The notes beneath the pieces were generated by a model. That model worked only from the letters and a program-made list of their open reading frames with translations, had not been told where the DNA came from and ran no database searches. 64,000 nucleotides of DNA from Sporomusaceae bacterium (lineage in GTDB: Bacteria; Bacillota; Negativicutes; Sporomusales; UBA7701), in the NCBI GenBank assembly GCA_031460455.1, contig JAVKTQ010000009.1:85833-149832 (forward strand), in the 5' to 3' direction. A program made the position numbers and the translations under genes. How positions within the stretch are numbered: the first letter of the stretch is position 1; the number at the start of each line of letters is the position of its first letter. Below are positions 43,286 through 52,141 of the stretch, piece by piece.

Positions 43286-44430
43286 GCCCCCACCTCCCGC
43301 TCCCGGCGGCCAAACGCCTCGATCAGCCCGGCGGCCGCGGCCTCCTCAGCCTCGCTCAGCCCCCGGCCCGTCACCTGCGCGAAAAACGCCGCGAACAGCT
43401 CCGCCTCGCTCTGGCGGCGGTGATCGGTCCGCGCCGCCGTCTCCGTAGCCGCCGCCTTATCCTCGAAAATACGGTGCAGCACATTGGGATAAACCCGGCG
43501 CAGCCTGCCCATCGGATCGAGCAGCGCCCCCGCGTCCTTCAGCTTCACCGCGATATAATCGTCCGCCCGCGGGTCGAGCGCCCCGGCGGCGATGATCTCC
43601 TCCAAAAAACCCTCCACGCAGCGCACATCCCGCCGCGGCGTCAGAGCCACCTCCTCCACCGTCGCCTTCCCCGCCGCGTCCAACTCCACCAGCGCCACCG
43701 CCTTATCGTGTCCCGCCTCCGCAAACGAATACTTCAGCAGCGACCCCGAATAACGGATATGCGCCCCGCCCGCCTGCTGGGCCCGGTGCAGATGCCCCAG
43801 CGCCACATAATCGAACCCGGCGAACACCGCCGCGCCCACCGTCGGCGCCGTCCCCACCGCCAGCGGCCGCTCCGACTCGCTTGCCAGAGCGCCGGCCACA
43901 AAAGCGTGCGCCACCGCCACCTTGCGGGCGCCGGCCGGCACAGCCGCACAGGCCTGTGCCGTCAGCGCCGCCAGCGCCGCCTCGTGCCCGGCCGCCTCCA
44001 CCCCCAGCGCTTCGCGCACCACCGCCGGCTCGGCATAAGGGATGGGGCAGAAATACACCGGTCCGTGCTCGTCCGCCACCGCCACCGGCGCCGCCTCGGC
44101 CGCCACCAGGCCGGCCACATGCAGCTTCTGCCGCGCCAGCACCCGCCCGCCGAAGCCCAGCCGCTCGGGGCTGTCGTGATTGCCCGCGATCATGATCACC
44201 GGCACATCGCAGTCGAGCGCCAACCTCGCCAGCGTCTCGCCCAGCAGGCTCACCGCCTCCGGCGGCGGCACCGCCCGGTCGTACACATCGCCCGCGATCA
44301 CAATCGCATCAGGCTTCGCCTCCCGCGCCAGCGTCACGAACTGCTCCAGCACATATGCCTGGTCGTCAGTCAGATGGAGATTATAAAAAATGCGGCCCAA
44401 ATGCCAGTCCGCCGTATGCAAAAACCTCAC
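43282..44430 (-). CDS. sbcD: Exonuclease SbcD, Mre11-like nuclease subunit
   Basis: 382 residues, calcineurin-like phosphoesterase. Metal-binding motifs in order: LHTADWHLGRIF, VIAGDVYDRAVPP, MIAGNHDSPERL, VAHAFVAG and YVALGHLHRAQ. The C-terminal capping domain binds SbcC. It follows the flavoprotein gene by 19 bases and overlaps sbcC by 4, so the three are probably one operon. Confidence 0.96.
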   Translation of the reverse strand: MRFLHTADWHLGRIFYNLHLTDDQAYVLEQFVTLAREAKPDAIVIAGDVYDRAVPPPEAVSLLGETLARLALDCDVPVIMIAGNHDSPERLGFGGRVLARQKLHVAGLVAAEAAPVAVADEHGPVYFCPIPYAEPAVVREALGVEAAGHEAALAALTAQACAAVPAGARKVAVAHAFVAGALASESERPLAVGTAPTVGAAVFAGFDYVALGHLHRAQQAGGAHIRYSGSLLKYSFAEAGHDKAVALVELDAAGKATVEEVALTPRRDVRCVEGFLEEIIAAGALDPRADDYIAVKLKDAGALLDPMGRLRRVYPNVLHRIFEDKAAATETAARTDHRRQSEAELFAAFFAQVTGRGLSEAEEAAAAGLIEAFGRREREVGA

Positions 44431-44449
44431 AGTCCCACCTCCGCGCCCC

Positions 44450-45283
44450 TTATCGCCTTACCCACCAATCCGGCGTCCCGTATGGCTTCCTGCGCCGGAA
44501 AAGCTCCTCCCGCTCCGCGATATACCGCCGCTTTATCTCTTCCAACAGCGCCGCGTGCTCCGCCTTGCCAGCCGGCGAAAACCGCTCATGGCCGTCTACG
44601 AACTCGATCGCCACCTTGCCGTCCGCCGCCTTCAGCTCGCCCCGCGCGTCGCACATCACGCACCGCACCGCGCCGCTCGGAGCGATCTGCAGCACGCTGC
44701 TGCCGCACTCCCGGCACGTAAGCACCCCCGGCAGCGACACATCCGCCCCGCCGCCCGTCAGCCGCCCGGCCAAAGCCCGCGCCTCGGCCAGCACCTCCGG
44801 CCGCGCCGCCTCCCCAGGGCTGGCGGCCTGCACCAGCATGCTCCCCGCCACCTCCAGATGAAGAAAACGCGCGAAATTCAGCACCATCTCCCGGCCATAC
44901 CCCTCCCAGCCAGGGATGCCATAAGACACCGCCGTCACGCACCGCTTGCCCGCGTACTCCGCGTTGTTCGCCAGAATGGAAATCAGCCGGTCGCCCACCG
45001 CCTTCACGCTCGTATGCGCGCCGAGGAAATACACCGGCGCCGCGACGATCACCGCGTCAGCCGCCTTAATCCGCTCCAGCAGAAACGCCAGATCGTCCTT
45101 TATCACACAGCCCGCCTCCGCCGGCAGGCACGCGTAGCACGCCCGGCACGGCCCGATATTAAGCTCCGTCAGGCGGATCATCTCCCGCTCCGTCTCCGCC
45201 GGCAGCGCTGCCAGCATCTCCCGCGCCAGAATCTCCGAATTGCCCAGTTTCCGCGGTGAACCGATAAGTGCAAGTACTCTCAT
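44450..45283 (-). CDS. Flavodoxin-family FMN oxidoreductase with C-terminal zinc ribbon
   Basis: 277 residues. NADPH-dependent FMN reductase/iron-sulfur-flavoprotein type: VLALIGSPRKLGNSEILARE (phosphate loop of FMN), CRACYACLPAEAGCVIKDD (Cys-rich segment as in Isf proteins), VIVAAPVYFLGAHTSVKA. The C-terminal part adds two CxxC pairs (CRECG ... CVMCD) like a zinc ribbon. It may shuttle electrons to an unknown acceptor. The ATG at 45283 has GGAGG 8 bases upstream. First gene of a probable operon with sbcD-sbcC, with no known functional link. Confidence 0.85.
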   Translation of the reverse strand: MRVLALIGSPRKLGNSEILAREMLAALPAETEREMIRLTELNIGPCRACYACLPAEAGCVIKDDLAFLLERIKAADAVIVAAPVYFLGAHTSVKAVGDRLISILANNAEYAGKRCVTAVSYGIPGWEGYGREMVLNFARFLHLEVAGSMLVQAASPGEAARPEVLAEARALAGRLTGGGADVSLPGVLTCRECGSSVLQIAPSGAVRCVMCDARGELKAADGKVAIEFVDGHERFSPAGKAEHAALLEEIKRRYIAEREELFRRRKPYGTPDWWVRR

Positions 45284-45368
45284 CTCTTCATACCTCCAAA
45301 ACATCTTAGCCGCATATTTCGCCCCCGCTCCCCCTTCTTCCTTGTCCGCCGCCGGGGTAATTGTCCCC

Positions 45369-45398
45369 TTGCCCGTCCCGCCGCTCCCATAGTACAAT
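45369..45398 (+). promoter_or_regulatory. Promoter of the small membrane protein gene
   Basis: TTGCCC, 18-bp spacer, TACAAT. It is followed by a 32-base leader to the ATG at 45431. Confidence 0.55.
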
Positions 45399-45430
45399 GA
45401 TCATATAAATCTTCCAAAGGGGAGAACGCC

Positions 45431-45685
45431 ATGGCCGAAATCATTTCCTTCTCCGACTACTGGTGGCGCTACTTCATCTACGGCGCCCTCTTCCACATCG
45501 CCGCCCTCACCCCCGCCTGCAAAACCGAGCGCCACGCCACCGCCTTCCGCGTCGCCGGCTACGGCATCGGCGCCATCCCCGTCCTCCTGCGCGAAGGCGT
45601 CCTCCCCGCCGTCCTCATGCTCGCCTTCCTGTACGGGTTTACCTTTGCCGCACAATACGTCAAAAGCATTTTCAAAGACCGTTGA
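45431..45685 (+). CDS. Small membrane protein of unknown function
   Basis: 84 residues. Hydrophobic segments near 14-30 and 48-74 (GVLPAVLMLAFLYGFTFAA) suggest two membrane helices. The ATG follows AAAGGGGAG. A strong terminator follows. No family recognised. Confidence 0.7.
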   Translation: MAEIISFSDYWWRYFIYGALFHIAALTPACKTERHATAFRVAGYGIGAIPVLLREGVLPAVLMLAFLYGFTFAAQYVKSIFKDR

Positions 45686-45692
45686 TAATAAC

Positions 45693-45724
45693 AAAAACCG
45701 GCGCCAATCGCGCCGGTTTTTTTC
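45693..45724 (+). terminator. Terminator after the small membrane protein gene
   Basis: AAAACCGGCG pairs with CGCCGGTTTT, followed by TTTT. Confidence 0.88.
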
Positions 45725-45804
45725 ATTTCTCGCCGCATTCCGGGAAAACTAACACCGGAAGGCGGCCGAGCCGCCTCCGCACAACATCGCCGGGAGGAAC
45801 GACA

Positions 45805-45936
45805 ATGGACGAAAAAAATCCGACCACCCCCGACCAGAACGACCCGCTGGCCGTCACCACCACCGACCGCAAAACGCAGAACTCCACCCCGACCGTATAT
45901 CCGTACGTAGATTTCATTAACAGGACAGAGCCCTAA
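45805..45936 (+). CDS. Very small hydrophilic protein
   Basis: 43 residues, rich in Asp, Asn, Pro and Thr, likely disordered (MDEKNPTTPDQNDPLAVTTT at the N-terminus; VYPYVDFINRTEP at the end). GGGAGG precedes the ATG at 7 bases. It is the first of three tiny genes with individual ribosome sites; codon use matches the neighbours. Function unknown. Confidence 0.6.
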   Translation: MDEKNPTTPDQNDPLAVTTTDRKTQNSTPTVYPYVDFINRTEP

Positions 45937-45966
45937 CCCCACTCAAAAACCACCGGAGGTGACGAA

Positions 45967-46146
45967 ATGGTCGACGTCAACATCACCGACAAACAACGCC
46001 GCGACGGCAAGCAGCCCGGCCACGCCCCCTGGGGCGGCAAACAGGCCGACCTACTCTCCAACCCCAAAGCCACCGCCGTCTTCCCGCCCACCGCAAAAGT
46101 GACCGCCATCCCCAAGGAAAATACCACCGAAAGCGACGAGGGATAA
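45967..46146 (+). CDS. Very small hydrophilic protein
   Basis: 59 residues. Basic N-terminal half with DKQRRDGKQPGHAPWGGKQ and an acidic end (TTESDEG). CGGAGGTGA lies 6 bases before the ATG, a near-perfect site. Small, Lys- and Gln-rich, no membrane helix. A minor spore protein or nucleic-acid-associated peptide is possible but not shown. Confidence 0.65.
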   Translation: MVDVNITDKQRRDGKQPGHAPWGGKQADLLSNPKATAVFPPTAKVTAIPKENTTESDEG

Positions 46147-46150
46147 CAAC

Positions 46151-46255
46151 ATGAAAAACAGCGGCGAACAGCACGACAAAGACGGCCAGGAATCCAGCCG
46201 CGCCTCGACCATGGTCAAAAACGCCGGCAACAGGAAAATCGGCCCGAAAAAATAA
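46151..46255 (+). CDS. Very small basic protein
   Basis: 34 residues (MKNSGEQHDKDGQESSRAS then TMVKNAGNRKIGPKK), hydrophilic and basic at the end. It starts 4 bases after the preceding stop and is probably translated by coupling. It is followed by a terminator hairpin at 46292-46309. Confidence 0.55.
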   Translation: MKNSGEQHDKDGQESSRASTMVKNAGNRKIGPKK

Positions 46256-46291
46256 TGAACTGATTGCCGGTACACAGGAATAGCACAAGAA

Positions 46292-46320
46292 GACCGCCAC
46301 ACGGCGGTCTCCCTTATTTC
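46292..46320 (+). terminator. Terminator after the three tiny genes
   Basis: GACCGCC pairs with GGCGGTC around ACAC, followed by TCCCTTATTTC, a modest T-tract. Confidence 0.6.
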
Positions 46321-46375
46321 CATGCAGAACGGCTCAGCGCAACCGTTACAGGGCGGTCGGCTGTTCCCCGGCATT

Positions 46376-46626
46376 GGGTCACCCACGCACTGCGGGCGGC
46401 GGTCTTACTAAGCTCATCGCCGACAGCACCGCACCACCGCCAAATTCACGTCCATGTTCATTTGTCGGTTCTCGCCGCCGTCCATGGCGGCTCGTGCGGT
46501 GCTGTACCCGCAGGGGGCAGGCCGCCCCTCTAACCGCTGAAGCGCTAAGAGGGGCGCACTTACCGGCTCCCTCGCTAAGTAGCGGCCGTCGTCTCCGCTT
46601 GAAGGGGGCTGCACCCAATGCCGAAA
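46376..46626. repeat. Intergenic repeat, copy B
   Basis: Second copy of the element at 8187-8446, in the same orientation. It carries the counterpart hairpin at 46525-46554 with arms CCCCTCT/AGAGGGG, an A-A mismatch, and an inner stem around TGAA. The arms differ from copy A but still pair. The stem ACAGCACCGCAC/GTGCGGTGCTGT is 12 bp and perfect here. Short ORFs on both strands mirror those in copy A. Confidence 0.8.
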
Positions 46627-46663
46627 CGCTCACCCTTTGTTATCCATGTTTTCTTATACAACA

Positions 46664-46692
46664 AGAGCCCACGAAATTCGTGGGCTCTCATC
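46664..46692 (-). terminator. Terminator hairpin downstream of the DUF3089 gene
   Basis: AGAGCCCACGAA pairs with TTCGTGGGCTCT; the minus-strand tail is TGTTGT. It is about 95 bases after the DUF3089 stop at 46786. Confidence 0.6.
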
Positions 46693-46708
46693 AATCCTTG
46701 AGTAATTA

Positions 46709-46722
46709 CATGGTGGAGGCGA
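46709..46722 (+). repeat. 14-bp direct repeat, left copy
   Basis: CATGGTGGAGGCGA, identical to 52142-52155. The two copies enclose the block of atypical genes. Both lie just after a hairpin. The end resembles the 3' end of a tRNA read backwards, but no tRNA is present. Confidence 0.5.
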
Positions 46723-46785
46723 TACAAGGCCCTGCAAATCCCACTTTAACAACCCCGCTCACAATCGATGTATCAACCCTCGCAG

Positions 46786-47790
46786 CTACTCAGTAGCCGC
46801 CTGCAGAGCCAGGTATTTTCCCGTCCGTTTCGCGGCATTTTCCCGGAGATTATAGTAGTAAAACGGATAATCCAGGCTATGGTAAACCCCTTGGGGGAAT
46901 ACATCATTTCCCGGCGAAAATGTTTTGACGTCAGCGGTGCTGCAGATGATCACCCCTCTGGCTTTGTCGACACGGGCATCGGCATAATTTTTTACCGGTA
47001 CCCAGTTTCCGGCCTTATTGAGCAGCCTCGAACCGAGACTTTGCTCTGCGGTTGCCAAGGTCTCATCCGTGGTCCAGGTTATCGGGTTTATCGCAATGCC
47101 GCCAGGCGATGTGACCGGATTTTTGCCCTTGATCACAGGCGCTTCCGTGTTATAGGAGATGATGACTCCGGTGTCGTCAGGGCCTTGCGCAAATTTCAGG
47201 TGCGGATTTTTCGCCAGGTAGTCCCCGGTAACCGAATAACCGATCACATAGGCCGCGATCATTCTTTGATACACCGCGGGATGTTCTTTCATATATTCCG
47301 CCAAAATAAGCAACATCAGGTCCGAGCCTTGGGAATGCGAGGCTAAGATAAACGGACGGCCCTGATTATAATGTTCGATATAATAGTCAAACGCAGCAAA
47401 CACATCGGCTTTCGGCAGACCGCCAAGGACGGCAGCTTGCTCGTTGGCAGACAAAGATAAAGTATATGCGGCATCTGCCTGCCGGTAATAAGGAGCGTAA
47501 ATATTCCCGACGGGTTCAAAAGCGGTGGCTTGTCTGCCGAGTGCTGCCTTTGCGCCTTGCACCATCGACTTGTTATCAATCTCGCAGATGTTCGGCTCAT
47601 TTTTATCGACCTTTTGCCAGGCTGTCGGGTAGAGGAAGAATACATCCACCTCTTTTTCCACAGCGGCAGGTAAAGCCAGCCAACGGTCAGGCTTTGAGTA
47701 ATCGATAGCCTCTTTTTCATTCGCCTGGGCCGCAAAGGTGAAACTAAACAGGAGGGCAATAACTACCAGGATAATTTTCTTTATACGCAT
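46786..47790 (-). CDS. Exported DUF3089 alpha/beta-hydrolase
   Basis: 334 residues. Signal peptide (MRIKKIILVVIALLFSFTFA) then a DUF3089-like hydrolase: VDVFFLYPTAWQ, AFDYYIEHYNQGRPFILASH and the nucleophile elbow SHSQGS. Substrates of the family are unknown. The ATG at 47790 follows AGGAGAG. Codon use is less GC-biased than that of genes outside this block. Convergence at its end with the intergenic repeat side suggests it marks the left edge of an acquired segment. Confidence 0.8.
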   Translation of the reverse strand: MRIKKIILVVIALLFSFTFAAQANEKEAIDYSKPDRWLALPAAVEKEVDVFFLYPTAWQKVDKNEPNICEIDNKSMVQGAKAALGRQATAFEPVGNIYAPYYRQADAAYTLSLSANEQAAVLGGLPKADVFAAFDYYIEHYNQGRPFILASHSQGSDLMLLILAEYMKEHPAVYQRMIAAYVIGYSVTGDYLAKNPHLKFAQGPDDTGVIISYNTEAPVIKGKNPVTSPGGIAINPITWTTDETLATAEQSLGSRLLNKAGNWVPVKNYADARVDKARGVIICSTADVKTFSPGNDVFPQGVYHSLDYPFYYYNLRENAAKRTGKYLALQAATE

Positions 47791-47895
47791 ATACACTCTC
47801 CTCTACTAATGCCCATCTTTACATCAGCATACTTATTACGACATATTTTTATCAACAAGCCCAGTAGAACCCGCAGGTTTTCGAGGAGAATTGAC

Positions 47896-47939
47896 GAAAA
47901 AGAAGAACCATGCATCATAATGCATGGTTCTTCTTTTTC
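47896..47939. terminator. Long bidirectional terminator
   Basis: A 20-bp perfect stem whose left arm ends in GAACCATGCAT and right arm starts ATGCATGGTTC, flanked by AAAAAG and CTTTTTC. It ends the kinase transcript 10 bases after its stop. Confidence 0.85.
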
Positions 47940-47949
47940 GTGGGCTGCG

Positions 47950-49239
47950 TTACCCGGAAGCCGCAAGGTTTTTCGGCAACTTGAGGGACACCGACACTTT
48001 GAAAATCCTTTGGTCGAAAGAACTGTCAAAGTGGCCGGCATACTTGGCCGTCAGCGCTTTCACGCTGGAAAGGCCGATTCCATGGTCCGCACCTTTTTTT
48101 GTAGAGAGCAGCCTATCCCCATCCCGAGGCAAAACAAGGCCATTGAAAGAATTGGTTATGGTAATTAATAAATGTCCTTTGGTTATTTCGCTCTTTATAT
48201 CGATATAGCGCGACTCCTCGCCGCCTATTTTACTGCAGGCTTCAATGGCGTTATCCAGACAGTTGCCGAGAATAACGCATAGATCCAGTTCATCGATACC
48301 CAGGCCGTCAGGCAGGTTCAGCTCGGTGACGGTGGCGATGTTCAGCTGCTTAGCCTGTTTTAGATAATGAGCAATGAGCGCATCGGCGGATTTGTTGCTG
48401 CACACGCTGGGAAGGGAACTGTCGTCATAGATGCTGCTTAACTGGTTTAAATATTCCCGGGCAGCGGAAGCATTGTTTTTACCCAGGAACTCGGTGAGTG
48501 TCGCCAGATGATGGCGCAAATCGTGGCGAATTGCCTTGGTATCGGCAATACTGTTGTAGAGATTTTGATAGTGATCGCGCTGCAGCGCCAATTGTTTTTC
48601 CAGCGCTTGGTGCCGCTTGGTCTGGTCGATGGATCTTGCTATCAGGTAATAGGCAAAGGCCAGCAATAGCGTGCTTAATATCAGGGGAATAAAATTGGCC
48701 ACCAATGAGTTTGCGCGCACACCATAAAACGACATTAATATGAACGCCAAAACGGGGAAAAAAGTGAAACTGGGATTTTGCCGGCTTATGATATCAATAA
48801 TATCTCGGACAAGCGGCTTTACATATCTTCTTATTAACGGTAACGATGCCAGTTCAAGCAGAGCTCCCATCAGCATGAAGATGAATACTATTTGGTTATA
48901 AACCAATTGTTCTAAGAACAAGAAGATAAGGATGAAAAACTGCGACATGGAGAAAATCAAAAAGAAAACAAAAAGCTTAGCCTGGAGTGTTTCTTTAAAA
49001 ATCAGCGCAATCGGGACTATATACAATAAGCCTACTATATAGCTGAGCAAAAAAGGATCAAGAATTACCGCTTGCAGCAAACTGCGCAGCAAGTGTTCGG
49101 CAGCCCAGGCAACAGCGAAGGCCATAATATGGCCCCCCCAATGGCCCCTTGGTGTTAAGAAAATATAAGTAAGCAAAATATTCGTTACCAGGAAGATAAA
49201 GGTGAATACAGGCGGCAAAATTGCCGTAAATTCTTGCAT
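47950..49239 (-). CDS. AgrC-like GHKL-family sensor histidine kinase
   Basis: 429 residues. Six or seven hydrophobic helices fill residues 8-200, then a short coiled linker (QALEKQLALQRDHYQNLYNS) and the kinase core: the phosphoacceptor His239 in AIRHDLRHHLATL, N box NCLDNAIEAC, and the final G box HGIGLSSVKALT. This is the HPK10/AgrC type that reads peptides or membrane signals. The partner LytTR regulator is divergent 104 bases away. I see no agrB or agrD-like peptide gene, so the ligand is unknown. Confidence 0.87.
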   Translation of the reverse strand: MQEFTAILPPVFTFIFLVTNILLTYIFLTPRGHWGGHIMAFAVAWAAEHLLRSLLQAVILDPFLLSYIVGLLYIVPIALIFKETLQAKLFVFFLIFSMSQFFILIFLFLEQLVYNQIVFIFMLMGALLELASLPLIRRYVKPLVRDIIDIISRQNPSFTFFPVLAFILMSFYGVRANSLVANFIPLILSTLLLAFAYYLIARSIDQTKRHQALEKQLALQRDHYQNLYNSIADTKAIRHDLRHHLATLTEFLGKNNASAAREYLNQLSSIYDDSSLPSVCSNKSADALIAHYLKQAKQLNIATVTELNLPDGLGIDELDLCVILGNCLDNAIEACSKIGGEESRYIDIKSEITKGHLLITITNSFNGLVLPRDGDRLLSTKKGADHGIGLSSVKALTAKYAGHFDSSFDQRIFKVSVSLKLPKNLAASG

Positions 49240-49343
49240 AAAACCTCGCCAAACTACGAAATACCCGTTGTTATCGCTTAATATAGTCCGCTGTTTTTCG
49301 CTCTGCCGCTTGCCGCGGCTAGGTTGAAGTATTATTGAGGGTT

Positions 49344-50087
49344 ATGGTGAAGACTATGTTGATAATCGCGGTTTGTGAAGACAACAATGCTGAACGAAAT
49401 GAAATATGCGCTACGCTGGAATCCTTCTTAAAGAGTCAGCAAATCAACGGCACCGTTTTCGCCTACGACAGCGCGGAAAAATTCATCTCGGCCATTGAAA
49501 GCAAAAGATTGCGGTTTGACATCGTATTTATGGACATCATCATGGGCGATATGGGCGATATGGACGGCATGACATGCGCACGCCTAATCCGCCAGTGGGA
49601 CAAGCTGGTCAAAATCGTGTTTTTGACCAGTTCCACGGAGTATGTCTACGAAGGGTACGAGGTAAATGCCTCCGGCTACCTGGTAAAACCGCTGAGCACG
49701 GCGAAAGTGACCGCCTGTTTGCAAAAAACGATTGACGAATTGCAGCGCCTGGCCAAAGAAACCATCGCTGTCACCAGCGGCGGCGTAAAGCGGCGAATCC
49801 CGATTGACGACATCCTTTATCTGGAGAGCCGCAGGAACCAGGTGGAGGTTGTTCTAGCAGCGCCAGCTGAAAGATTGGTCGTTTATACCAAACTGGATGA
49901 ATTCGCCCAAAGCCATCCGTCAAAAATGTGGCTCCGGCCACATCAGAGTTTTGTCGTGAATTTCCTGTATATCGAGGAATACGCCAGCGATAGTTTCGTT
50001 CTTCGTGACGGCACGGTCATCCCCATCAGCCGGACCTATAAAAATACGACCCGGGCGTCTTTTTACAATCTTTTGCATAATAAGTAG
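49344..50087 (+). CDS. LytTR-family response regulator
   Basis: About 247 residues. Receiver domain with acidic pocket CEDNNAER, phosphoacceptor Asp64 in IVFMDIIMGD, Thr in VFLTSS and Lys in GYLVKPL. The LytTR DNA-binding domain follows (DDILYLESRRNQVEVV, WLRPHQSFVVNFLYIEE). AgrA/VirR-like proteins of this type bind paired 9-bp direct repeats. The start could be ATG 49344 (GAGGG close by) or ATG 49356 (GGTG at 6 bases). Divergent partner of the kinase at 47950. A terminator follows at 50113. Confidence 0.87.
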   Translation: MVKTMLIIAVCEDNNAERNEICATLESFLKSQQINGTVFAYDSAEKFISAIESKRLRFDIVFMDIIMGDMGDMDGMTCARLIRQWDKLVKIVFLTSSTEYVYEGYEVNASGYLVKPLSTAKVTACLQKTIDELQRLAKETIAVTSGGVKRRIPIDDILYLESRRNQVEVVLAAPAERLVVYTKLDEFAQSHPSKMWLRPHQSFVVNFLYIEEYASDSFVLRDGTVIPISRTYKNTTRASFYNLLHNK

Positions 50088-50110
50088 CCCTGCTTACCAT
50101 GTGTCAACAG

Positions 50111-50142
50111 ACGCATGGTTTTTTAATTTCGTCAAACCTCCT
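50111..50142 (+). terminator. Terminator after the LytTR gene
   Basis: ACCATGTG pairs with CGCATGGT (one G-U pair), followed by TTTTTTAATTT. End position approximate. Confidence 0.65.
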
Positions 50143-50299
50143 CAAAAACCTGCGATTTGTCCTTGTTCAGTTGATAAAAAGCTGTCGATTTTAGTACCAT
50201 GAAGAAAATTACTGTCTATTAATTAGAGCAAGGCCCGGAAGTTTGCACCATAAATCTGTCTCAAATACAGGAGCATTACATTTTTGAGGAGGACATTTG

Positions 50300-52042
50300 A
50301 TGAAAAACTCTAAGTTCTCACGGCGCAAATTTTTGAAGAAGACCGGACTTGCGCTGGCGGCGCTCAGCGCCCTTCCCGTCCGGCCGGCCTGGGCTGAGCA
50401 GCTGCTTGCGAATAAGTCTTTGTTAGACAATCAATCCGCCGGGGCAAGCTACCCAATAGCCGCCAAGGTTCTCACCACCCTGGAACGTACCGTTATTCCT
50501 GTCGCCGTGCCGGCTGCTTCGCCCAAGCCTCTTCCCAACGAAGTTTCCCAATACTCGCAGTATGGCTACGGCGCTTGGCAGACAGGCAGTGGTCTTGCTT
50601 TCCAAAAAAGACTTGATCTCATGCCGCCGGCCTATAGCAGCTCATCAGTCAAAAACGCGGCCACCCTTCTGCGGTTTTTTACCATGACCGACATTCATAT
50701 TACCGATATGCAGTCGCCGGCCCAGACCATTTACTTTGGCCTTAAAGGCCAGCCCGGCATGTCGTCGGCGTATTCGCCGGTCATTCTTTATACAACACAT
50801 GTTCTGGATGCCGCCGTTCAGACGGTCAACGCGCTGCATAAGAAAGCGGCCATCGATTTCGGTCTCTTCTTGGGTGATGCCATTAATAACTCCCAGTTCA
50901 ATGAGCTGCGTTGGTATATCGATATTCTGGACGGCAAGCATATCAACCCCAATTCCGACCCTGAATCGGTCGCCCCAGCCGAATATCTGCGCCCCTTCCA
51001 GGCTGCCGGCCTTGATAAGTCGATCCCCTGGTACCAGGTTCGCGGCAATCACGACCATTTCTGGTCAGGAGTTTTCGCCCCAAATGATTACCTTAAACAG
51101 ACCTTGGTCGGGGAATCCATCCTCAATATTGATGAACAGATAACTTCGGATAAGATTCTTGACACCCGCGGGTACTATATGGGCGTTGTTGACGGTTCGA
51201 CCCCATATGGGGATGTCATCAAGGCAGGGCCGCAGGCTGATTTCGCCACTCCCCCCACTGTTGCCGCCAACCCTGACCGCCGCCATATTGCCAAGAATGA
51301 CTGGATAGCCCAATTTTTCAATACCGCTTCAGAACCTGTAGGCCATGGATTCCCGCGGGACAGCGCCCTAACAGGCTTGGCCAATTATACTTTCGAACCC
51401 AAAGCCAACCTGCCGATCAGAGTAATCGTTCTTGACGATACCGAAAACGACGACACCGCCTTCGGTACGCGCGCCAACGGCGCCAGCGGCGCCCTTGATG
51501 AGGAGCGCTTCGCCTGGCTGGTGAAAGAACTCGACAAAGGCCAGGCCGATGGCAAGCTGATGATCATTGCCGCCCATGTTCCCATCGGGATAGGACCGAT
51601 GTGGGACACCGCCTCCTCGCCCTCCGAGACGACTTTGATCGCCAAGCTGCACACCTATCCGAATCTCATCCTGTGGGTGGCGGGCCATCGCCACTACAAC
51701 ACCGTGACCGCCCTGCCGTCGCCTGATGCCAGCCGCCCCGAACTCGGTTTCTGGGAAGTGGAAACAGCCTCGCTGAGAGATTTCCCCCAGCAGTTTCGTA
51801 TTTTCGATATTGTCCGCAACAGTGACAACTCGCTTTCGATTTTGGCCGCCAATGTCGACCCGGCAGTCACGCCGGGCTCGCCGGCCGCCATATCGCGCGC
51901 CTACAGCATTGCGGCTAATGAAATATTCGCCGGCGCGCCGCCTTACTCTCCCAGCGGGGCATACAATGCCGAACTTGTCATCCAGCTAAGCGCCGAAATG
52001 CAGGCCGTAATAAAAAACTGCGGAACACCGATTCACGGATAA
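50300..52042 (+). CDS. Tat-exported metallophosphoesterase, TIGR03768-like
   Basis: 580 residues. The N-terminus SRRKFLKKTGLALAALSAL is a twin-arginine signal, so it is exported folded. Calcineurin-type metal motifs: TMTDIHITDMQSP, FLGDAINNSQF, VRGNHDHFWSG, IIAAHVPIG and WVAGHRHYNTV. The overall length and layout match TIGR03768 phosphoesterases as I remember them; substrate unknown. ATG 50300 follows GAGGAGG. The 208-base gap upstream may hold the LytTR-controlled promoter, which would make it the target of the neighbouring two-component system. Confidence 0.82.
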   Translation: MKNSKFSRRKFLKKTGLALAALSALPVRPAWAEQLLANKSLLDNQSAGASYPIAAKVLTTLERTVIPVAVPAASPKPLPNEVSQYSQYGYGAWQTGSGLAFQKRLDLMPPAYSSSSVKNAATLLRFFTMTDIHITDMQSPAQTIYFGLKGQPGMSSAYSPVILYTTHVLDAAVQTVNALHKKAAIDFGLFLGDAINNSQFNELRWYIDILDGKHINPNSDPESVAPAEYLRPFQAAGLDKSIPWYQVRGNHDHFWSGVFAPNDYLKQTLVGESILNIDEQITSDKILDTRGYYMGVVDGSTPYGDVIKAGPQADFATPPTVAANPDRRHIAKNDWIAQFFNTASEPVGHGFPRDSALTGLANYTFEPKANLPIRVIVLDDTENDDTAFGTRANGASGALDEERFAWLVKELDKGQADGKLMIIAAHVPIGIGPMWDTASSPSETTLIAKLHTYPNLILWVAGHRHYNTVTALPSPDASRPELGFWEVETASLRDFPQQFRIFDIVRNSDNSLSILAANVDPAVTPGSPAAISRAYSIAANEIFAGAPPYSPSGAYNAELVIQLSAEMQAVIKNCGTPIHG

Positions 52043-52096
52043 TCGGATAATCACGGCAGTTGGTGGAGCCACCTCCACCACCAAAACCACAAACAA

Positions 52097-52124
52097 CAAA
52101 AAAGCCGCGTACTACGCGGCTTTT
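52097..52124 (+). terminator. Terminator after the metallophosphoesterase gene
   Basis: AAGCCGCGTA pairs with TACGCGGCTT, followed by TTCGGCTTTT. A GGTGGAG/CTCCACC hairpin lies just upstream at about 52061-52078. Confidence 0.75.
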
Positions 52125-52141
52125 CGGCTTTTCCGGATTTG

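Noticed and set aside
41441..43423. 660-codon plus-strand frame antisense to sbcC
   Set aside because: Arg/Leu/Pro-rich shadow frame; sbcC is complete on the minus strand.
46709..46722. tRNA remnant at the 14-bp repeat
   Set aside because: The repeat looks like a reversed tRNA 3' end, but no acceptor, anticodon or T-arm sequence follows on either copy.
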